Assembly (NCBI RefSeq): GCF_900107845.1
Contig: NZ_FNRM01000004.1
Location: 259,471-323,470 of the forward strand
Length of the DNA: 64,000 nucleotides
Source of the DNA: Alkalimonas amylolytica
GTDB lineage: Bacteria; Pseudomonadota; Gammaproteobacteria; Enterobacterales; Alteromonadaceae
Reading direction: 5' to 3'
Part shown: positions 25,755 through 34,100 of the stretch, one piece after another
Position numbering within the stretch: position 1 is the first letter of the stretch
Layout of the letters: the number at the start of each line of letters is the position of its first letter
Made by a program: the position numbers and the translations under genes
The notes under the pieces: generated by a model
What the model saw: the letters and a program-made list of their open reading frames with translations, nothing else
Databases searched by the model: none
Told to the model about the DNA's origin: nothing

Positions 25755-27128
25755 ATGCTAAGTGCTGATGTTTGCCAACAAGCGCGTTTAAGTCGCGATC
25801 CGCGCTTTGATGGTGTATTTTTTACGGCCGTCAAATCGACTGGCATTTTTTGCCGCTCTATCTGCCCGGCCAAAACACCCCTGGAAAACAATGTGGAGTA
25901 CTTTGGCACAGCAGCTGCCGCCAGCGCAGCCGGCTATCGCCCTTGTCTGCGCTGCCGGCCAGACAGTGCTCCCGGCTCTCCGGCCTGGCAAGGCAGCCAA
26001 ACCACCTTGCAGCGCGCACTGCGTTTAATTGACGAAGGCGCCTTGCGGCAAAGCAATCAGGCACAATTGGCAGACCGGCTTGGCATCAGCGAACGCTATT
26101 TACGGCAACTGTTTAAACAGCACTTGGGTATAGCCCCCAAACAATATGCGTTGCATCAACAAGTACTCTTTGCCAAGAAGCTTCTGCACGAAACCCATTT
26201 CCCGATTCATCAGATTGCATTGATGGCAGGCTTTCACAGCATTCGCCGTTTTAACGATGCCTTTGTCAAACAGTTGCAACTTAGCCCTAGCCGAATCCGA
26301 CGCAACGCTACGCAACCGCCGGATGGCCTGCTCACGCTTGAGCTGAGCTACCGCCCACCGCTGGCCTGGCAATCCTTACTGGCCTTCTGGCAAGCCCGTG
26401 CGCTGGATCAGGTGGAGTGGTGCACAGCGACTGGTTATGGCCGCAGCTTTGATTGGCAAGGACACGCAGGTAGTTTTTATGTTGAACCTGGTACCAGCAA
26501 CCAGTTACGCTTGCAATTGCACTACCCTGCTGCAACCGAAATATGGTCATTGGTTCGACATATTCGGCGCCTGTTGGATCTGGATGCCGATTGCACCCTC
26601 ATTGAGCAACAGCTTCGCCAGCATCCCTGGTTTAAGCAGCAATTGGTCACTGGCCTGCGTATTCCTGGGATCTGGAGCTTGTGGGAAGCGGGAGTACGCG
26701 CCATTCTTGGACAACAAGTCAGCATCACAGCTGCCAGAACCCACCTCAACCGCCTTGTCGCCGCTTTGGGCGAGCCACTGCCACAACAACCAGAAAAGCG
26801 TCTGTTTCCGACAGCGGAGGCTGTGGCCACTAGCGATCTGCAGATGCTGAAACTGCCCCAGGCTCGTCGCCAAACTCTGCATGACTTTGCCAGCCTGATG
26901 CGACAGCAACCGGATTCGCCACCAGAGCAATGGTCTGCGATCAAAGGCATAGGCCCCTGGACCTGCAGTTACGCCAGCTTGCGCGGCCAGCAAAACACTG
27001 ACATATGGTTAGCTGGTGATTTAGGCATCAAAAAAGCCCTGCAACAGCACGATGACAATCTCAACCACCAACACTTAGCACCCTGGCGTAGTTATGCCAC
27101 TCTGCAGCTTTGGTTTCAAACAGCATAA
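25755..27128 (+). CDS. alkA: Ada-type methyl-sensor / AraC / AlkA glycosylase fusion
   Basis: A 457-residue three-part protein. Residues 1-75 form an Ada-type zinc domain with Cys33, Cys37, Cys64 and Cys67 (FCRSICPAK and CLRCRPD), which in Ada receives methyl groups from DNA phosphotriesters. Residues about 80-185 are an AraC-type HTH (LADRLGISERYLRQLFKQHL). The rest is an AlkA glycosylase: N-terminal domain, then helix-hairpin-helix with AILGQQVSITAARTHL, IKGIGPWTCSYASLRG and the catalytic Asp in LAGDLGIKKAL. It should both sense alkylation and excise 3-methyladenine. The domain order matches the AdaA-AlkA fusions of actinobacteria and some proteobacteria. ogt follows 19 bases downstream. 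Confidence 0.9.
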   Translation: MLSADVCQQARLSRDPRFDGVFFTAVKSTGIFCRSICPAKTPLENNVEYFGTAAAASAAGYRPCLRCRPDSAPGSPAWQGSQTTLQRALRLIDEGALRQSNQAQLADRLGISERYLRQLFKQHLGIAPKQYALHQQVLFAKKLLHETHFPIHQIALMAGFHSIRRFNDAFVKQLQLSPSRIRRNATQPPDGLLTLELSYRPPLAWQSLLAFWQARALDQVEWCTATGYGRSFDWQGHAGSFYVEPGTSNQLRLQLHYPAATEIWSLVRHIRRLLDLDADCTLIEQQLRQHPWFKQQLVTGLRIPGIWSLWEAGVRAILGQQVSITAARTHLNRLVAALGEPLPQQPEKRLFPTAEAVATSDLQMLKLPQARRQTLHDFASLMRQQPDSPPEQWSAIKGIGPWTCSYASLRGQQNTDIWLAGDLGIKKALQQHDDNLNHQHLAPWRSYATLQLWFQTA

Positions 27129-27147
27129 GCACATACAGGATATCACT

Positions 27148-27618
27148 ATGACTGAATGCATCATCCCCAGCCCTTTTGGCAGCATTTTAATTTGTGCAAA
27201 TTCACAAGGGATCACAGCCATTCGCTTATTGAGCAGTGAGGTTGCGCTGGCTTCCCCAACATCGGCTTTGCTGAAAGAAGCAGCCAAGCAACTCGAGAAC
27301 TACTTTCTTGGTGCTTTGCAACACTTTAGTATTCCACTGGCACCGGCCGGTACCGCTTTCCAGCAACAAGTGTGGCAAGCGCTCCGGCAAATCCCTTTTG
27401 GTGCCACCTGCAGCTACCAGCAGATTGCCAATGCCATTGGCAATCCCAAGGCCGTTAGGGCCGTTGGTATGGCGAACAGCCGTAATCCGGTTGCCATCGT
27501 GATCCCATGCCACCGAGTGATTGGTGCCAATGGTCAGTTAACCGGCTATGCCGGCGGTCTGGATAAAAAAGCCTGGCTACTGCAACATGAGCAACAACCA
27601 GGCCAGACGCGCTGCTGA
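27148..27618 (+). CDS. ogt: methylated-DNA--[protein]-cysteine S-methyltransferase
   Basis: A 156-residue O6-alkylguanine DNA alkyltransferase. It transfers methyl groups from O6-methylguanine to its own cysteine in VIPCHRVIGANGQL. The Asn-hinge/HTH region YQQIANAIGNPKAVRAVGMA and the C-terminal GYAGGLDKKAWLL are intact. The ATG at 27148 is chosen because an ACAGGA site precedes it and the domain starts there; an upstream frame extends into alkA. With the Ada-AlkA fusion it forms a compact alkylation-repair operon, plausibly switched on by the methylated Ada domain. Confidence 0.92.
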   Translation: MTECIIPSPFGSILICANSQGITAIRLLSSEVALASPTSALLKEAAKQLENYFLGALQHFSIPLAPAGTAFQQQVWQALRQIPFGATCSYQQIANAIGNPKAVRAVGMANSRNPVAIVIPCHRVIGANGQLTGYAGGLDKKAWLLQHEQQPGQTRC

Positions 27619-27655
27619 AGGATGGGCAGCAACGCAAAAGCGGGGAGCTTAACGG

Positions 27656-28222
27656 TTAAAACTGATAAGAAACACCCAGACGGAACTCATTGGAGCGATT
27701 GCCGCTGTTAAGCGCAACACTGGTACGGGCCGCCCATTCCGGACTGAAGTAAAAAGCAATGCCACCGGCAAAGCTGGTGTAATCACGGCCAATGGTGTGA
27801 TAGCTCAGTTCAGTAAACCACTCGACTTCCGGCGTCAGCTTATCGGTGATGCCAACACCTGCATAGACTCCGGTATCACTGGCGTCTTCAAAGGCATGCT
27901 GCAAACCACCACGAATGTAAGTCTGGATGGATGGTGCAAAATCCAGCTTAAATTCGGTCAGATAATTAGCGCCCAATGAAAACTCACTGACATCCACTGA
28001 ATGCTTTGACACCCGCGCTAAATCAGCGCGCACTACCCAGCGTGGCTCTAACTGATGACTCAGATTCAGATAGGCACCAGAACCAAAATGATCAACATAA
28101 CCAACACCCACATAATCCCAGTTCACTGCAGCTGCATTGGCTGCAGCCAGGCCTAACGCCAGAGCACAACTTACTTGGGTTATACGCATTGTTCGGAACA
28201 AGCTAGGGGTCATTTTTTTCAT
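27656..28222 (-). CDS. small outer-membrane beta-barrel protein, function unknown
   Basis: A 188-residue secreted protein. The signal peptide ends near LGLAAANAAA, and the mature part alternates polar and hydrophobic residues in eight or so strands (VGYVDHFGSGAYLNLSHQ, WVVRADLARVSKHS, TYIRGGLQHAFED) and ends with NEFRLGVSYQF, a terminal aromatic typical of BAM substrates. This fits an OmpA-like or OmpW-like barrel without an extra domain. AGGAGA 5 bases before ATG supports the start. Convergent with ogt; no function can be assigned. Confidence 0.7.
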   Translation of the reverse strand: MKKMTPSLFRTMRITQVSCALALGLAAANAAAVNWDYVGVGYVDHFGSGAYLNLSHQLEPRWVVRADLARVSKHSVDVSEFSLGANYLTEFKLDFAPSIQTYIRGGLQHAFEDASDTGVYAGVGITDKLTPEVEWFTELSYHTIGRDYTSFAGGIAFYFSPEWAARTSVALNSGNRSNEFRLGVSYQF

Positions 28223-28427
28223 TCTGTTCTCCTTGTAACTGCTTTAGAAGGACCTGGAGTCCCGGCAGTGAGGTTGTTTGTCAGTCTTCAGGCTAACAAG
28301 CAGCAACTTAACCATAGCTGAACCCAAAATATTCTATAAAATAGAATTATCAGTGCCAATATATGCAATTTTCTTTCGAATGAACTTAGTGTTCAATAAG
28401 AACACTGCCCTTACCGAGGAATTGATG

Positions 28428-29312
28428 ATGAGTATTCGAACCCTACGACAGCTGATACCCGCCCGGCAGGTATCCGATGGCGCCGGAGTAAAAATCAAGC
28501 GAAGCCTGGGCCTGAGCCAGCAACTGCGGCTGGATCCATTTCTGATGCTGGACTGTTTTGGCTCCGACGAAGCCAGTGATTACATTGCTGGTTTTCCCCC
28601 TCACCCGCACAGAGGCTTTGAAACCGTGACCTATATGCTGCATGGCCATATGCTGCATGAAGACCATATGGGCAATAAAGGCCATCTGAAAAGTGGTGGC
28701 GTGCAATGGATGACAGCAGGCCGAGGCATTATTCACTCAGAAATGCCTCAGCAGGAGTCCGGTTTGATGCAGGGTTTTCAACTCTGGTTAAATCTACCTG
28801 CGGCAGAGAAGATGAAAGCAGCCGCCTATGTCGATATAGCACCTGAGCATATTCCGCAAGCGGCGTTGGCAGGTGGTGGCCAGGTTAAAGTGATAGCGGG
28901 TCGTTTTCAGACGGATGAACTGACATTGGAGGGTGCCATTCGTGGCTTGAGCACGGATCCACAGTTTTACGATCTGCACTTGCTTGCAGGACAGCAAGTC
29001 ACACTGCAGTTGCCGGCGGCTCACAATGCGCTGCTTTATGTGTACGAAGGTAGCGCGGAACTGCCAGCAGGCCAGCAACCGGCAAGCGCAGGGGTCCATC
29101 ATGCAGCCGTACTCAGTCAGGGCGATACGGTGCACATAAAGGCACTGGCCGATACCAAGGCTATCTTGTTAGCCGGTAAACCCATTGGCGAGCCGGTTGC
29201 TCAGTACGGACCTTTTGTGATGAATACGCCCGCGGAGATAGAGCAGGCGATCCGCGATTATCAGGCTGGCCAACTGACAGGCGATCAGCCTATGCAAGCC
29301 ATTCAAATCTGA
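28428..29312 (+). CDS. pirin family protein
   Basis: About 294 residues, a bicupin. The N-terminal cupin has the metal ligands FPPHPHRGFETVTYMLHGHM and DHMGNKGHL, followed by GGVQWMTAGRGIIHSEMP, the diagnostic pirin segment; the C-terminal cupin is less conserved. Bacterial pirins such as YhhW bind iron and have quercetinase or redox-sensor activity; which applies here is unknown. Start at 28428 (MSIRTLRQLIPARQ) has GAGGA 7-8 bases upstream; the preceding ATG at 28425 is equally possible, and the longer frame back to 28278 is not supported. Confidence 0.88.
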   Translation: MSIRTLRQLIPARQVSDGAGVKIKRSLGLSQQLRLDPFLMLDCFGSDEASDYIAGFPPHPHRGFETVTYMLHGHMLHEDHMGNKGHLKSGGVQWMTAGRGIIHSEMPQQESGLMQGFQLWLNLPAAEKMKAAAYVDIAPEHIPQAALAGGGQVKVIAGRFQTDELTLEGAIRGLSTDPQFYDLHLLAGQQVTLQLPAAHNALLYVYEGSAELPAGQQPASAGVHHAAVLSQGDTVHIKALADTKAILLAGKPIGEPVAQYGPFVMNTPAEIEQAIRDYQAGQLTGDQPMQAIQI

Positions 29313-29317
29313 CGGGA

Positions 29318-29338
29318 AAAGCCGTATACTGCGGCTTT
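29318..29338 (+). terminator. short hairpin between pirin gene and mtnN
   Basis: AAAGCCG and CGGCTTT pair around a 7-base loop 5 bases after the pirin stop; the T run is weak (CTCCC follows), so termination is uncertain. Confidence 0.35.
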
Positions 29339-29362
29339 CTCCCTTCAAGAAGACGAGTGACG

Positions 29363-30064
29363 ATGCAGCGGATTGGAATTATTGGTGCCATGGAGCCGGA
29401 AGTGGCGCTATTAAAGCAACAACTGACTGAAGCCACCACCAAGCAGGTTGGGCCTTACCAGTTTTATTGCGGCCAACTGGCCGGCATGGCCGTGGTGCTG
29501 GTGCAATCCGGTATTGGCAAAGTGGCATCCGCCCTGGCTACCAGCCTGATGATACAAACTTTCCAGGTGGATGCTGTTATTAACACGGGCTCAGCCGGCG
29601 GCTTTGATCCTGAGCTGCATGTCGGCGATATTGTGATTGGCACCGAGCTATGCCATCACGATGTGGATGTCACCGCCTTTGGCTATGCTCCAGGCCAGGT
29701 GCCACAGATGCCCGCGACTTTCCCAAGCGACCCGCGTCTGGTTCAAGCTGCTTTGAAAAGCATAACGCAGCTGGGTTTTTGTCAAACCAAGCAAGGGCTG
29801 ATTGCTACGGGTGACAGCTTTATGTGCGATCCCGCTCGTATTGAGCAAACCCGCCACACTTTTCCGACCATGTTGGCAGTCGAGATGGAAGGCGCAGCCA
29901 TCGCCCAGGTGTGCTATCAAATGAAAGTACCTTGTGTGGTGATCCGCAGCCTGAGTGATATTGCCGGCAAGGAGTCGCCTGACTCTTTTGAAGCTTACCT
30001 TGCCATGGCGTCGAAAAACAGTTCCGCCATGGTGGTAGGTTTGCTGCATCAACTTGCTGCCTGA
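29363..30064 (+). CDS. mtnN: 5'-methylthioadenosine/S-adenosylhomocysteine nucleosidase
   Basis: About 233 residues, the E. coli Pfs length. It cleaves MTA and SAH to adenine and the thioribose/ribosylhomocysteine, recycling methyl donors and supplying the AI-2 precursor. Seen: IGIIGAMEPEVALL, NTGSAGGFDPELHVGDIVIG, the ligand-binding EMEGAAIAQVCYQ, and the catalytic Asp in IRSLSDIAGKES. ATG 29363 is chosen over the GTG two codons earlier because the conserved MxxIGIIGAM start is there. It is 5 bases from the CbiB-like gene, so they are co-transcribed. Confidence 0.94.
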   Translation: MQRIGIIGAMEPEVALLKQQLTEATTKQVGPYQFYCGQLAGMAVVLVQSGIGKVASALATSLMIQTFQVDAVINTGSAGGFDPELHVGDIVIGTELCHHDVDVTAFGYAPGQVPQMPATFPSDPRLVQAALKSITQLGFCQTKQGLIATGDSFMCDPARIEQTRHTFPTMLAVEMEGAAIAQVCYQMKVPCVVIRSLSDIAGKESPDSFEAYLAMASKNSSAMVVGLLHQLAA

Positions 30065-30069
30065 TACAG

Positions 30070-31035
30070 ATGCCATGGCTTGAACAGCTGCAAACCAGCC
30101 CGGCAATGCTGTGGCTGGTTCTGCTGCTCGCAGTACTACTGCCTTTGCCAGCGAGTTACCATCCGCTGACATTCTTTCGTTTCTTCGCCCAGAAGCTTGC
30201 GCAAAAAGTCAACCCGGATCCCAAGCGCAGTATTTCACAATTACGACTGTCCGGTACCCTGGCTTTACTCCTGGCGTTGCTGCCTTTTCTGGCCCTGTTA
30301 TACACCAGCAACTGGCTGATGGCCTGGCCAGAGCTGTACCAACTGCTGTTGCTGTATTTGTGCCTTGATTTTGCGGCCATTCGTCAACGCATCATCCGCT
30401 TGCAGCAGGCGCTTAAAGCGCAACAGCTTAATCTGGCACGCGATCTGGCCAGTCGGGTTTTGCTGCGACAAACGCGTTCCTTGTCCTCGCTGGGACTCAG
30501 CAAAGCCGGTATTGAAAGCTTGTGGCTGCAATTTGCCCAGGTTTGGCTAAACACACTATTCTGGTATCTGCTTGGTGGGATCTGGCTGGCCGTTGCCGTG
30601 CGGCTACTGCTTATTCTACAACAGGAATGGAGCATCAAACTCAGCCACAACCGACATTTTGGTGCCCCTGCGTCCTGGCTGGCACGTTACCTGCTCTGGC
30701 CCGGTTATTGGTTGTGTTTCTTATTGGTGTGTATTCGTTTGCGCTGTCGTGAGTCATTCCGACAACTGCAGCGAGCGCCAAAAAGCACCTTTAATTTGGC
30801 GCAAAGCGCCTGCCTGGCCAGTGCCTGCGCCAGTTTAGGCTGCCGACTTGGCGGTCCTGCTGTCTATGAAGCAGAGCGGAAAACTGTCCGGGATAAGCTG
30901 GCAACCGATTACCCCGAACCAGATCCCCGCCATTTGCAAAAGGCATTACAAGCTCAGCAACAAGTATTGCATCTTGTGCTATTACTGATAGGCATGGGAG
31001 TTGCGGCATGGTACCTGCTGTTCTGGTATCACTGA
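30070..31035 (+). CDS. diverged CobD/CbiB-like membrane protein
   Basis: A 321-residue inner-membrane protein with about five hydrophobic segments. The central part aligns by eye with adenosylcobinamide-phosphate synthase (CbiB/CobD): LYLCLDFAAIRQRIIRLQQA, NLARDLASRVLLRQTRSLSS, then LSKAGIESLWLQFAQVWLNT and LFWYLLGG. The normally strict VESVAENTSDG region of CbiB is replaced by IESLWLQFAQVWLNTLFWY, and no other cobalamin genes are present. The real function may therefore not be cobalamin synthesis; AmpE-like signalling proteins belong to the same superfamily. It is coupled to mtnN. Confidence 0.6.
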   Translation: MPWLEQLQTSPAMLWLVLLLAVLLPLPASYHPLTFFRFFAQKLAQKVNPDPKRSISQLRLSGTLALLLALLPFLALLYTSNWLMAWPELYQLLLLYLCLDFAAIRQRIIRLQQALKAQQLNLARDLASRVLLRQTRSLSSLGLSKAGIESLWLQFAQVWLNTLFWYLLGGIWLAVAVRLLLILQQEWSIKLSHNRHFGAPASWLARYLLWPGYWLCFLLVCIRLRCRESFRQLQRAPKSTFNLAQSACLASACASLGCRLGGPAVYEAERKTVRDKLATDYPEPDPRHLQKALQAQQQVLHLVLLLIGMGVAAWYLLFWYH

Positions 31036-31171
31036 AGCTGGACTTATTTCTAAGGCCCAGTATAGTGAAAGTTCAAAGCAGTAAAGGCTTGTTTGATGAC
31101 GGTAACAATGAGTGCACACGAATGGTTCAGCATAAAACAACAAAAACAATGCTGTTGACTGAGGGCTGGCA

Positions 31172-34100
31172 GTGAAGCTTTTTAGCCAGCTCTTTATTTT
31201 CTGCGCTGTGATGATTGCAGGCTCGATGGCTGCTCAAGCCAAACCTGTGCTGCAACCACTTACCCCAGAACATGGCTTATCTCCGGGTGCCGTGACCCAT
31301 TTGATGCTCGACCAAGATGGCTTTCTGTGGTTAGCAATGGAGGGCGGATTAAATCGTTACGACAGCAACCGGGTCATCCAACTCAATAACGCACAAAAAT
31401 CTCTGCAAAACGTTCAATTTTCCAACACCCTCCAACTGGATGATGCCAGTATTTGGGTGGCCACCAGGCACACTGGCATCTATCGATATAACCCTGACAC
31501 TGCCGAGCTTGAGTCTAAGTTTATCTTGCCTGATCTCGTTGAAAGTTCCTTTCAGGAAGTCACCGACATGGTGGCTTTCTCGGCAAATCAACTGGTGGTA
31601 TCAACCACTCAGGCTATTTTTTTATTGCATCTAGACAGTGGCGACATTCAAAAAATCTATCAGCTTCCAGGCGAACACAGCCTGGAACGTTTTATTCGCA
31701 CCGTCTATCCATATGGCAGTAAAGTCTTTATCGGCACTCATGACCAACTGTTGCTATTGGATCCAGCGACCTTGCAGACAACCGCTATTCCTTATCTTCC
31801 TGCTGATGCCAACCGGGCACAACGGCATATTAAATTCTTCTCCATTCAGAATGCACAGTTGTGGATTGGTGCCGTTGAAGGACTGTATAGTCTGCCTTTA
31901 TCAGCCATTACTGCGTATCTGGAGTCCGGTGAACCAACGCAAATCGAGCCACGGGTACCAAAACGCAATATATGGCATCTTGAATGGATGGATAATGAGG
32001 CCATTATCGCCACCGATCAGGGCTTGTATCGTTTTCAGCCAGACAGCGGCTCTCTCGACTTTCTCTGGGGCTTTCAACAGAGTGGCTTGGAGCTCACAGA
32101 CAATAATATGATCAGCATGCTGCGCGATCATTCCGGCGGCTTCTGGTTAGGAACCCGCTACGATGGCGCTTACTACTGGCACCCCCGCACCACCGCATTT
32201 AAGCATTACGGCCACAAAAGAGACCAGCATACCCTGACCGATCCGCGTGTTTTTTCCCTGACCGAAATCGAGCCAAATCAGCTTTGGATCGGTACCAGTA
32301 ACGGATTAAATCATTTCGATCTGCAAACAGGTCAGATTGAGCACTTTTTGAAAAACCCAGATCCGAAAGCCTACCTCCATGAGGCGACAATTCTGAAGCT
32401 TTTTCCTCAACGTAGCCAACATCTCTATTTTATGTCACCTTATGGACTTTCCTTATTCGATACAAAATCCCATCGTTTAGTGCCAGCTCCGCTGGTTGAC
32501 GAAAGTCAGCGCCCTCTATTGGGCCAAGGCTCCAGAAGCTTTTGGCAGGATCGTTCAGGTGCATTCTGGTTCGTTCATCACGACCACATTTACACCTATC
32601 AACCAGATCCCGGCATCATTACCGCTGTCGACGCCTTGAAGCACCTCGATACCAGTGCTTTTGGAACCTTTTTAGGCTATGCACCAGGCTCCGAAAATCA
32701 GCTGCTGCTGACAACCGCCAATCAGCTTTGGTTATTTGATCTGACCTCATCTGCATTAAAACTACTGTTTGAAGCAAATCACCCAAACCCAGGAGTTTCG
32801 CTGTTTGCTGATAGTTTTTTGATAGATTCTCAACAACGACTATGGGTTGGATTCAACGGTATTGGCTTACTGGTGTTTAGCATACCCAATTTTGAGTTAT
32901 TACATCACTTCGATCAAGATAACCAGCTGAAAAGCCAGTTGGTTTTTAGTCTTAAACAAGATGAATACGGCTGGATATGGTTCACAAACCCTCATGGTTT
33001 GTACCGCATGGATCCGAGTAGCTTTCACATTGAACAATTTACCAAAGTCGATGGGCTCATCAGCCATACCTACAATAGCCGGGCAGGGTTGAAATTAAAG
33101 GACGGACGACTGGTGTACGGCAACATGCACGGCATCACTTTAATTCAGCCCAGCTACCTTCTGACTGAATCATCCCCACCACAAGCTGTCATTACAGAGC
33201 TCAATTCGCTGGATGGTGGTTTTAGCACATCGTATGGCAGTCTGAATGATGCCCAGATAGTGATCCCTTATGATGTGGAAGGGCTAAAATTACACTTTAG
33301 CAGCATGAGCTTCCGGGATAAAAATAAAGCCCGCTTCCGGGTATCGCTAACTGGCAGGCAATCATTTCAGTTTCCTGAACAAACAGAGACCCACATCATT
33401 ATTCCGAAGCTGCCGTCTGGTGATTACAGTTTTCAAGTGGTAGCAGTCTCTCCGCTTACCGGTCAGGAAAGCGAGCCAGCGCGTCTTTCTTTGCGTATTC
33501 AGGCTCCCTGGTGGGCCAGTCGTTGGGCTTATTTTGGCTATGCCTTGCTCAGTTTATTGATCCTGCTCACCTGGCTTCGCAACCGCCAGCAACATCAACG
33601 CATGCTAACCATGGCGCACCGAAAACTCAAAGCCAGTGAGCAGCGCATGAAGCAGGCATTGGCGGCTGTCGACAGTGGTGCCTGGGAGTGGTATGCCAGC
33701 AAAAACAGCCTGTATGCCTCGCGTATTCACACCATGCTGGGCTATCGTGAGTCACTGAACCCGTTGACACTGGAGCAGCACCTATCGTTGATCCACCCGG
33801 AAGATAAAATACAGTTTGAACAAAAATGGCAGCTGTTTATAGAGCAAAAAGCCGGTAGCTTTGATCACACTTACCGGCTGCAGCACAAAGATGGCCACTG
33901 GCTGTGGTTTCGCGACATAGGCAAGATTGCAGAGTTGGATGAAGAGCAAGCAGTCATCCGAGTTATGGGTACCTTTAGCAACATTACTGAAACCAGAGCC
34001 AGCCAGGAAAAAGCACGTCTCTTTGGTGAGGCCTTCCAAAAAACCCGCGACTGGGTGGTGATCCTGGATGAGCAGCAGCGGATGATTGCTGCCAACCAAT

